NCBI GenBank assembly: GCA_945947925.1
Contig: CAMEZU010000041.1
Span: forward strand, 1-11,050
DNA from: an uncultured Verrucomicrobiota bacterium
GTDB taxonomy: Bacteria > Verrucomicrobiota > Kiritimatiellia > RFP12 > UBA1067
Direction: 5' to 3'
DNA length: 11,050 nucleotides
The notes below the pieces were generated by a model, which did no database searches, was not told where the DNA came from, and worked only from the letters and a program-made list of their open reading frames with translations. Position 1 is the stretch's first letter. The number at the start of each line of letters is the position of its first letter. Position numbers and translations under genes: made by a program. This document shows, piece by piece, positions 5,992 to 11,050 of the stretch.

Positions 5992-7397
5992 CGTCCGTCC
6001 TCCGGTTCCTCTTCCAGGATGATGGCCGCGCTGCGGCCGGACCGGCTGGCAACGCCAACCGGATTGCAAGGGGTGAAGTTCGACCCGATCACCGCCGCAC
6101 GGCGCGCCTTCGCCGCCGACGCCATGATCCACGGACGCGCCTCCGTCAGCAGGTACGCGCTCGAGCCGAGGTTCGAGATCGCGTCGGACGGATGGTCCGG
6201 CACGACCTGCGGCGGCAGCACGCGGTACCGGAGCGCCAGCGCAGCCTTGATGAGGCCCGCCGCCATCGACGCGCGCAAGGTGTGGCCGACGTTGCCCTTC
6301 ACCGAGCCGATGCCCACGAGCGGACCGCCCGGCCTGTGCTCGCCCCAGAGCCGCTGGATCGCCTCGATCTCACGCGCCTCCATCTCGCCGATGCCCGAGC
6401 CGTCCGCCTCGATGAGGCCGACCGACGGCACCGCGGCATCCGCCTCGCGGAGCGCCTCCGACAGGATCCACGAGGGATTATCCTCCGGATTGTGGCCAAC
6501 CGCGACGGACCGGATCAGCGCGTAGATCCGGTCGTGCGCCTTCAGCGCGTCCTCGCGCCGCTTGAGAACGAAGAACGCGCCGCCTTCGCCCGGGATCGTG
6601 CCCGTCGCGTCCTGCTCGAAGGGATGCAGCTCCGAGCGCGTCGAGAACGGCACTTCGCCCGAAAGCCCCTGCAGGTACGACCGGTTGAGCGGCGCCGTCA
6701 GCGCGCCCGCCAGGGCCACGTCCGCCTTCCCGCTGCGCAGGTCGTCGCAGGCGTCCATCACCGTCGCCGCGCCCGAGAGAAGTCCCGCGTCCACGATTTC
6801 GGCCGCCCCGACGAAGGAGCACTCGCGCGCGATCCACGAGACGAACCGATAGCCCGTTCCGAGCAGGAACGACGCGGCGTTCGGCTCGGGCAGGGATTCC
6901 TTCAGCTTCGCCTTCGTCTCCTCCAGCAGCTCCTCCGGCGCGTTCGGCATGAACCGCCGCAGGATCTCCATCGTCTGGTCGAGATAGGCCGTATGCTGCA
7001 GCCAGTTCACGGTCGAGGCGTTGAACGGGGGCGCATAGCCGAGACGGACCGTGCCGCGGATCGGCTCGCGCGAGTGGGGACGAATCGACGCGTCCGCCAG
7101 CGCGTCGAAGGCAAGCTGCGTCGCAAAGTAGAGGTCCTGGTTCTCGCCCGCATTGACCTGACGCGGAAAATTCTGCATCGACGGGACGCAGGCGTAGAGG
7201 TCGCCGAGCTGGCCGAGCCGCGCCGGATACGGCCGGTCGAAGACGTTGCGCTGCCCGACCGGCAGCTCCACGGCCGTCCCCGGAACCGTCAGCAGGCTCC
7301 GCCGGGCCATGACGGCATCCCAGAAGGCGGAAACCGAAGGGCACCCGGCGAAACGGCAACTCATGCCGACAATGGCGATAGGACTTTGCATCGCCAT
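5988..7397 (-). CDS. Stand-alone ketosynthase-like protein lacking catalytic Cys
   Basis: This 469-residue protein has a beta-ketoacyl synthase (thiolase) fold of the type I PKS kind. It begins with IAIVGMSCRF (7-16), has an NWLQHTAYLDQTMEIL-like stretch (131-146) typical of PUFA/enediyne-type ketosynthases, the FEQDATGTIPGEGGAFFVLKR region and the SVKGNVGHTLRASMAAG motif (365-381) with Lys367 and His372. The usual DTACSSS elbow is DAGLLSG (203-209), so Leu206 stands where the catalytic Cys should be. The usual EAHGTGT is EADGSGIG, so Asp332 replaces the first His. The C-terminal GFGGTN loop is also altered (GSNFTPCN, 438-445). Condensation activity is therefore unlikely; it resembles chain-length-factor or decarboxylase-like KS partners, but with Leu rather than Gln at the Cys site. 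An in-frame ATG at 7391 is an alternative start. No Shine-Dalgarno sequence precedes either. Its stop overlaps the start of the AT-DH-PPTase gene by 4 bp (ATGA), which indicates a two-subunit complex. Confidence 0.88.
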   Translation of the reverse strand: MAMQSPIAIVGMSCRFAGCPSVSAFWDAVMARRSLLTVPGTAVELPVGQRNVFDRPYPARLGQLGDLYACVPSMQNFPRQVNAGENQDLYFATQLAFDALADASIRPHSREPIRGTVRLGYAPPFNASTVNWLQHTAYLDQTMEILRRFMPNAPEELLEETKAKLKESLPEPNAASFLLGTGYRFVSWIARECSFVGAAEIVDAGLLSGAATVMDACDDLRSGKADVALAGALTAPLNRSYLQGLSGEVPFSTRSELHPFEQDATGTIPGEGGAFFVLKRREDALKAHDRIYALIRSVAVGHNPEDNPSWILSEALREADAAVPSVGLIEADGSGIGEMEAREIEAIQRLWGEHRPGGPLVGIGSVKGNVGHTLRASMAAGLIKAALALRYRVLPPQVVPDHPSDAISNLGSSAYLLTEARPWIMASAAKARRAAVIGSNFTPCNPVGVASRSGRSAAIILEEEPEDGR

Positions 7398-7403
7398 TAT
7401 TTT

Positions 7404-7412
7404 ACCATATCA
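7404..7412 (-). promoter_or_regulatory. Possible extended -10 promoter for the PKS-like operon
   Basis: The 62-bp gap between the response regulator and KS-like genes is A+T-rich next to the KS-like start. On the minus strand TGATATGGT reads as an extended -10 (TGn plus TATGGT, four of six matches to TATAAT), ending 6 nt before the ATG at 7397. A start site there would give an almost leaderless mRNA, consistent with the missing ribosome binding site. No -35 is evident at 16-18 bp. The call is weak. Confidence 0.3.
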
Positions 7413-7459
7413 AGCAACCCGTGGGACATTCGGAATTTCAACCGCAGGGGAGGCGTCCG

Positions 7460-8143
7460 TCACCGCATCAGGCGGTAGCCGGCGCCCCGTTCGGTGACGA
7501 GGAGGTCGCGCGCGGGACCGAGCTTGCGGCGGAGATTGGCGAGATGGACGTAGACCGTGTGCTCGTCGCAGACGAAGCCTTCGCCGCGCGTCGCGTCGAT
7601 CAAGTCGTTCGCCGTCACCAGCTCGCCGCCGGCCTCGTCGAGGAGACGCAGGATGTCCGCCTCCGTCCGCGTCAGGCGGACGAGCCGCCCCGCGCCGTCC
7701 GCGAGCTCCAGCGCCTCTAGGTCGACCGTCACGCGGCCGAGCCGGAGGAGGTTGCGCGCCCGCCGCGAATCGAGGAAGGCCCGGTGCCGGCGCACCGCCC
7801 GTGCCACGCGTGCGAGCAGCTCCTCCGGGGGATCGGTCTTGAGGACGTAGTCGTCCCCGCCGAGTTCGAGTCCCTTCAGCTTGTCCGCCGTCCCCTCGAG
7901 CGCCGTGTTGAAGACGATCGGCACGAAGGCGTCCCGCGCGCGCAGCTGCGCGCACACCTGAAAGCCATCCCCCTTCGGCAGCATGATGTCCAGGAGAACG
8001 ACGTCGGGGACACGCTCGACGAAGGCCGCGAGCGCCTGCGCCGCCGTGCGGGCGAGGCGGACCGCATAGCCGGCGGACAAGAACAGGTCGGCGTACTGAC
8101 GGGCGCAGATCCGCTCGTCCTCGACGATGAGAATCTCCGCCAT
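7460..8143 (-). CDS. OmpR/PhoB-family response regulator (no kinase nearby)
   Basis: This is a 227-residue two-domain transcriptional regulator. Residues 1-115 form a receiver domain with the acidic pair Glu8/Asp9, the phospho-acceptor Asp52 in VLLDIMLPKGDG, Thr80 in PIVFNTA and Lys102 in DDYVLK. Residues about 130-227 form a winged-helix DNA-binding domain: LTRTEADILRLL, then DEHTVYVHLANLRRKLG as the recognition-helix region, ending in TERGAGYRL. All phosphorylation residues are present, so it should be controlled by a sensor histidine kinase, but none is encoded in this window. The start ATG is 6 nt downstream of the proA stop codon, which suggests co-transcription with proBA; the PKS-like genes follow after 62 bp. 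It could regulate either set, but its target is unknown. I see no clear ribosome binding site, in keeping with coupling to proA. Confidence 0.92.
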   Translation of the reverse strand: MAEILIVEDERICARQYADLFLSAGYAVRLARTAAQALAAFVERVPDVVLLDIMLPKGDGFQVCAQLRARDAFVPIVFNTALEGTADKLKGLELGGDDYVLKTDPPEELLARVARAVRRHRAFLDSRRARNLLRLGRVTVDLEALELADGAGRLVRLTRTEADILRLLDEAGGELVTANDLIDATRGEGFVCDEHTVYVHLANLRRKLGPARDLLVTERGAGYRLMR

Positions 8144-8149
8144 TGTCCG

Positions 8150-9379
8150 TCAGGACCGGATCACGCCGTCTCCGGTCACCGTGTACTTGTAGGTCGTCAG
8201 CTCCTCGAGTCCCATCGGACCGCGCGCATGCAGCTTGTCCGTCGAGATGCCGATCTCCGCGCCCATGCCGAACTCTGCGCCGTCCGTGAAGCGCGTCGAG
8301 ACGTTGTGGTAGACGCAGGCCGAATCGACGTCGCGCAGAAACTCCGCGGCCCGGTCCGCATCCGCCGTGACGATGCAGTCGGAATGATGCGAGGCATGTC
8401 GGTTGATGTGCGCGATCGCCGCCCTGTAGTCCGCGACGACGCCGACGTTCAGCTCCAGCCCCAGGAACTCGCGCTCCCAGTCCTGGTCCGTCTCGTGCAG
8501 CGTCACCTTCCGTCCCTCGGCCCAGGCGCGGACCATCGGCAGGAAGAGCGGCGCGAGCTTCTCGTGGACGAGGAGACACTCCGCGGCGTTGCAGGCCGAC
8601 GGACGCTGCACCTTCGCGTTGTCCAGGATGGACAGCGCCATCGTGAGATCCGCCTTGTCGTCGACATAGACGTGGCAGACGCCCTTGTAGTGCTTGAGGA
8701 CGGGAATGAGCGCCGCCTCGCACATCGCACGGATGAGCCGCTCGCCGCCGCGCGGAATCGCGACATCGATAAGCCCCACCGCCCGCACCATCTCCGTGAC
8801 CGCCGCATGATCGAGAACCTCGACGAGCTGCACGGCCTGGGAAAGTGATGAACGATGAGTGATGGACGATGAGCCGAGGGCGTCGCTGACGGACTTCGCC
8901 AGCGCCGTGTTCGAGCGGATCGCCTCCTTGCCGCCGCGCAGGATGATCGCGTTGCCCGTCTTGAGGCAGAGGGCGGCGGTGTCGACGAAGACATTGGGAC
9001 GGGACTCGAAGACGACGGCGACGACGCCGAAGGGCTCGCGCGTCTTCGTGATCGTGATGCCGCTCGGACGTTCGCGCGTCCAGATTGCCTCGCCGACGGG
9101 GTCGGGGAGTTCGGCGACGTAGCGGACGCCGTCGACCATCGACTTGAAGCGGGAGTCCGTGAGCGTCAGGCGGTCCACCATCGCCGGGGAAAGGCCGTTG
9201 GCCTTCGCGGCCGCCACGTCCTCGGCGTTCGCAGCGACAATGACGGCCTTGTCCGCCTCGAGGCGGTCGGCGATCGCCAGCAGGAGCGCGTTCTTCTGCG
9301 CCGTCGAGAGCTTGCGCATCTCCCCGGCCGCCGCCCGCGCCTTCACCGCCATCGAATGAATCAGTTCAGCAACATCCAT
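8150..9379 (-). CDS. proA: Glutamate-5-semialdehyde dehydrogenase (gamma-glutamyl phosphate reductase) ProA
   Basis: ProA reduces gamma-glutamyl phosphate to glutamate 5-semialdehyde with NADPH, the second step of proline synthesis. The 409-residue length is normal. Visible family features include ITKTREPFGVVAVVFESRPNV (109-129), GNAIILRGGKEA, the nucleophile Cys263 in VQRPSACNAAE, the YHNVSTRFTDGAEFGMGAEIGIST stretch (357-380) and RGPMGLEELTTYKY near the C-terminus. I chose ATG at 9379; a TTG two codons upstream (9385) lies in the repeat and is less likely. GGAAGG from the upstream octamer repeat lies about 6 nt before the ATG and may act as ribosome binding site. Residues 170-180 (SSSITHRSSLS), where relatives carry a shorter EAGLP-like loop, are encoded by a heptamer tandem repeat. 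The gene follows proB by 42 bp. Confidence 0.96.
   Translation of the reverse strand: MDVAELIHSMAVKARAAAGEMRKLSTAQKNALLLAIADRLEADKAVIVAANAEDVAAAKANGLSPAMVDRLTLTDSRFKSMVDGVRYVAELPDPVGEAIWTRERPSGITITKTREPFGVVAVVFESRPNVFVDTAALCLKTGNAIILRGGKEAIRSNTALAKSVSDALGSSSITHRSSLSQAVQLVEVLDHAAVTEMVRAVGLIDVAIPRGGERLIRAMCEAALIPVLKHYKGVCHVYVDDKADLTMALSILDNAKVQRPSACNAAECLLVHEKLAPLFLPMVRAWAEGRKVTLHETDQDWEREFLGLELNVGVVADYRAAIAHINRHASHHSDCIVTADADRAAEFLRDVDSACVYHNVSTRFTDGAEFGMGAEIGISTDKLHARGPMGLEELTTYKYTVTGDGVIRS
8844..8871. repeat. Heptamer (14-bp x 2) tandem repeat inside proA
   Basis: On the plus strand AGTGATGAACGATG (8844-8857) is followed by AGTGATGGACGATG (8858-8871), one mismatch apart. Each can be read as two heptamers (AGTGATG, AACGATG, AGTGATG, GACGATG). 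It is translated in frame to Ser/Thr/His-rich residues 170-179 of ProA, in a loop that is normally shorter. This unit differs from the octamers at 1110, 2547 and 9384. Confidence 0.82.
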
Positions 9380-9383
9380 AGTC

Positions 9384-9419
9384 AACCTTCCAACCTTCCA
9401 ACCTTCTAACCTTCCAACC
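9384..9419. repeat. Octamer tandem repeat in the proB-proA spacer
   Basis: Most of the 42-bp gap between proB and proA consists of the plus-strand octamer TTCCAACC: four units (9388-9395, 9396-9403, 9404-9411 with one change to TTCTAACC, 9412-9419) after a half unit AACC at 9384-9387. On the coding strand this reads GGTTGGAA repeats. The last unit places GGAAGG just upstream of the proA ATG, so the repeat may supply the ribosome binding site. Copy number change here would alter the proB-proA distance. Confidence 0.9.
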
Positions 9420-9421
9420 CC

Positions 9422-10180
9422 TCACAGCGCGCTGCCGGGGAAGAAAGTGGCGACGGACTTGCCCTCGAGGATCGGGGCGAGCACGGCCTTGCGTCCGTTC
9501 GCCACATACACGTCGATGCCGGCCTCGACCGCGGCCTTCACCGCCTTGAGCTTCGAGTCCATCCCGCCCTTCGAGAGCTTGCCCTTCTCGCCCGCGTGGA
9601 CGAGCTTCATCACGTTGCGGAAGCTTTCGACGCGCGGGATGCGCTTCCCGGTCGCGTCGAGGAGTCCGTCCACCGTCGTGAGGAGAATGAGGACATCGGC
9701 CTTCACGAGCTTGGCGATGAGGAAGCTGAGCCAGTCGTTGTCGCCGAAGGTGCGGCCCTTGAGCTCTTCGTCCGCGACGACGTCGTTCTCGTTGATGATC
9801 GGGACGATGCCGGCCTTGACAAGACGGTCGAGCGCCTTCTTCACGTTCTGCGCGCGGCGGTGCTCCTCGAAGTCGTAGTGCGTGAGGAGGATCTGTCCGA
9901 TCTTCACGCCATGCGCGGCGAAGAGCTTCTCGTACTCGTAGATGAAGCGGGCCTGGCCGACCGCGGCACACATCTGGATCTCGTTCACGTCCGTCGGTCG
10001 CGCCGAAAGCCCCATGGCCTCCACGCCCGCCGCAACGGCGCCCGAGGAGACGAACACGACCTCATGCCCCGCCTTGCGCAGCGCGCTCAGCTGGGTGGTG
10101 AGACGGGACAGCGCCTGGTAGTCCGGACGACCCGTCTTCTTCGCAATGGCATGCGTACCGACTTTAACGACAATTCTCAT
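9422..10180 (-). CDS. proB: Glutamate 5-kinase ProB, short form without PUA domain
   Basis: ProB phosphorylates glutamate with ATP to gamma-glutamyl phosphate, the first and normally feedback-controlled step of proline synthesis. This is an amino-acid kinase fold: MRIVVKVGTH at the N-terminus, VVFVSSGAVAAG (41-52), the INENDVV motif (129-135), FGDNDWLS (145-152), LLTTVDGLLD and GGMDSKLKAVKAAVEAG (205-221). The protein ends at residue 252 right after the kinase domain; E. coli ProB is 367 residues with a C-terminal PUA domain, absent here as in several other lineages. The PUA domain affects oligomer state in E. coli, so regulation may differ. The ATG at 10180 is the natural start because the conserved VVKVGT begins at residue 4. 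There is no Shine-Dalgarno sequence. The -10 box lies only 9 nt upstream. Confidence 0.96.
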   Translation of the reverse strand: MRIVVKVGTHAIAKKTGRPDYQALSRLTTQLSALRKAGHEVVFVSSGAVAAGVEAMGLSARPTDVNEIQMCAAVGQARFIYEYEKLFAAHGVKIGQILLTHYDFEEHRRAQNVKKALDRLVKAGIVPIINENDVVADEELKGRTFGDNDWLSFLIAKLVKADVLILLTTVDGLLDATGKRIPRVESFRNVMKLVHAGEKGKLSKGGMDSKLKAVKAAVEAGIDVYVANGRKAVLAPILEGKSVATFFPGSAL

Positions 10181-10189
10181 AGTTCGCGT

Positions 10190-10198
10190 ATTATAGCA
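10190..10198 (-). promoter_or_regulatory. Extended -10 promoter of proB
   Basis: On the minus strand TGCTATAAT combines a perfect TATAAT (10195-10190) with an upstream TGn extension. A start site 6-8 nt downstream would fall within about 4 nt of the proB ATG at 10180, so the transcript should be leaderless or nearly so. Any -35 would lie inside the terminator hairpin of the preceding gene. No good match is seen there, as is common for extended -10 promoters. Confidence 0.7.
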
Positions 10199-10230
10199 AA
10201 AAGAAGGCGCCGCAGTCTCCCGCAGCGCCT
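10198..10230 (-). terminator. Intrinsic terminator after the GGGtGRT gene
   Basis: On the minus strand AGGCGCTGCGG (10230-10220) pairs with CTGCGGCGCCT (10215-10205) to give an 11-bp stem with two G-U pairs. The loop is GAGA (a GNRA tetraloop), and the stem is followed by TCTTTTT (10204-10198). This is a classic Rho-independent terminator 25 nt past the stop codon at 10256. It ends directly at the proB promoter. Confidence 0.92.
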
Positions 10231-10255
10231 CCTGACCGAAGTCTTCGAAGAAGGC

Positions 10256-11050
10256 TTACTTCTTGAAGGACTCCTCGACGGCGACGGCCACCGCGACGGT
10301 CGCACCGACCATCGGGTTGTTGCCCATGCCGATGAGGCCCATCATCTCGACGTGCGCCGGCACCGAGGAGGAGCCCGCGAACTGCGCGTCGGAGTGCATG
10401 CGGCCCATGGTGTCGGTCATGCCGTAGGAGGACGGACCGGCCGCCATGTTATCCGGGTGAAGCGTACGGCCCGTACCACCGCCCGAAGCGACGGAGAAGT
10501 ACTTCTTGCCGTTCTCGATGCACCACTTCTTGTAGGTGCCGGCCACGGGATGCTGGAAGCGGGTCGGGTTCGTGGAGTTGCCCGTGATGGACACGCCCAC
10601 GTTCTCGAGCTTCATGATCTCAACGCCTTCCGGCACGTTGTCGGCGCCGTAGCAGTTGACCGCCGCACGCGGACCCTTCGAGAACGCCTTCTTCTCGACA
10701 ACCTTGACCTTCTCGGTCTTGTTGTTGAAGACGGTCTTGCAATAGGTGAAGCCGTTGATGCGGGAGATGATGTACGCGGCGTCCTTGCCGAGGCCGTTCA
10801 GGATGACCTGGAGGTCGGTCTTGCGGACCTTGTTCGCGTTGAGCGCGATCTTGATCGCACCTTCCGCCGCCGCAAACGACTCGTGGCCCGCGAGGAACGC
10901 GAAGCACTTCGTCTCGTCATCAAGCAGCATCGCGCCGAGGTTGCCGTGACCGCGGCCGACCTGACGGTTCTCCGCGACCGATCCGGGGATGCAGAACGCC
11001 TGCAGGCCAACGCCGATCTCCGCCGCCGCGTCCTTCGCCTTCTTGCAGCC
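10256..11050 (-). CDS. GGGtGRT-family protein of unknown function (5' end outside window)
   Basis: The frame is open to the window edge, giving 264 C-terminal residues; the true start lies beyond 11050. The ATG at 10930 is internal, because well-conserved sequence (IPGSVAENRQVGRGHGNLGA) precedes it. The protein carries the hallmark GGGTGRT (190-196 of the visible part), followed by LHPDNMAAGPSSYGMTDTMG and a C-terminal NPMVGATVAVAVAVEESFKK. I know it as the GGGtGRT family (Pfam PF14057), widespread in anaerobic bacteria and of unknown function. I see no signal peptide or membrane segment in the visible part. It is Gly-rich and mostly soluble-looking, so likely cytoplasmic. It is followed by a strong terminator, so its transcript is separate from the proB operon. 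Confidence 0.9.
   Translation of the reverse strand, partial: GCKKAKDAAAEIGVGLQAFCIPGSVAENRQVGRGHGNLGAMLLDDETKCFAFLAGHESFAAAEGAIKIALNANKVRKTDLQVILNGLGKDAAYIISRINGFTYCKTVFNNKTEKVKVVEKKAFSKGPRAAVNCYGADNVPEGVEIMKLENVGVSITGNSTNPTRFQHPVAGTYKKWCIENGKKYFSVASGGGTGRTLHPDNMAAGPSSYGMTDTMGRMHSDAQFAGSSSVPAHVEMMGLIGMGNNPMVGATVAVAVAVEESFKK

Noticed and set aside
5992..6132. An upstream ATG that would add 47 residues to the AT-DH-PPTase protein
   Set aside because: The extra residues are an out-of-frame reading of the KS-like gene's 3' end. The ATGA overlap with GGAGG upstream gives a much better start at 5991.
2713..6525. A plus-strand open frame of 1270 codons opposite the PKS-like genes
   Set aside because: The translation is Arg/Glu/Asp/His-rich low-complexity sequence with no recognisable domain. 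It mirrors the real minus-strand genes and arises from high G+C at third codon positions.
870..7397. The PKS-like region as a recently acquired island
   Set aside because: Base composition and codon style look like those of proBA and deoC, and no tRNA, integrase, IS element or flanking repeats are seen.
9380..9385. TTG at 9385 as the start of ProA
   Set aside because: It lies within the spacer repeat. ATG at 9379 gives the expected N-terminus and has GGAAGG at suitable spacing.
9384..9419. Octamer array as a CRISPR or plasmid iteron array
   Set aside because: Units are 8 bp with no spacers, no cas or rep gene is present, and the array sits in a proline operon.

Overview
The window is a G+C-rich (by eye about 60-65%) bacterial chromosomal segment. 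Every gene I can support lies on the minus strand, so it reads from high to low coordinates. Genes are packed tightly, with 4-11 bp overlaps or gaps of a few bases. The gene content (a GGGtGRT-family protein, a PUA-less glutamate 5-kinase, a KamA-type radical SAM enzyme, a PUFA/enediyne-like polyketide synthase relic) fits an anaerobic bacterium. A host-associated member of the PVC group (Kiritimatiellota, Lentisphaerota or Verrucomicrobiota) is my guess, but there is no rRNA or other firm taxonomic marker here.

Layout in the direction of transcription. (1) 11050-10256 is the 3' part of a GGGtGRT-family gene of unknown function, ending in a strong intrinsic terminator (10230-10198). (2) An extended -10 promoter directly abuts that terminator and sits 9 nt from the proB start codon, so the proB mRNA is probably almost leaderless. 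(3) proB (10180-9422) and proA (9379-8150) encode the first two steps of proline synthesis from glutamate. An orphan OmpR/PhoB-type response regulator (8143-7460) follows 6 nt after proA. (4) After a 62-bp gap with a weak promoter-like patch, a polyketide-synthase-like pair begins: a stand-alone ketosynthase-like protein (7397-5988) and a 1108-residue protein (5991-2665) with acyltransferase-like, dehydratase-like and phosphopantetheinyl-transferase parts. (5) A KamA-type radical SAM/PLP enzyme (2675-1779), an EamA/DMT transporter (1775-870) and deoxyribose-phosphate aldolase deoC (794-120) follow, the first two tightly coupled.

The most interesting part is the polyketide-synthase-like pair. 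Its order, KS | AT - DH - PPTase, matches enediyne-type and PUFA-related synthases. However, it lacks the ACP and KR segment, is split after the KS, and by my hand alignment has lost the catalytic residues of all three acyl-handling domains: KS Cys to Leu and first His to Asp; AT Ser to Ala, His to Asn and Gln to Ala; DH His to Phe and Asp to His. Yet both reading frames are long, intact and translationally coupled, and the PPTase motifs look complete. This looks like a maintained pseudo-synthase, perhaps a scaffold or partner of an active synthase encoded elsewhere, coupled to a radical SAM aminomutase-like enzyme and a transporter. Its function is not known to me.

A second unusual theme is small tandem repeats. 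Octamer repeats occur inside the EamA gene, inside the kamA-like gene and between proB and proA, and a heptamer repeat lies inside proA. The repeats within genes are translated in frame, into segments that look like loops. They may be copies of dispersed short-repeat families that drop into both genes and spacers.
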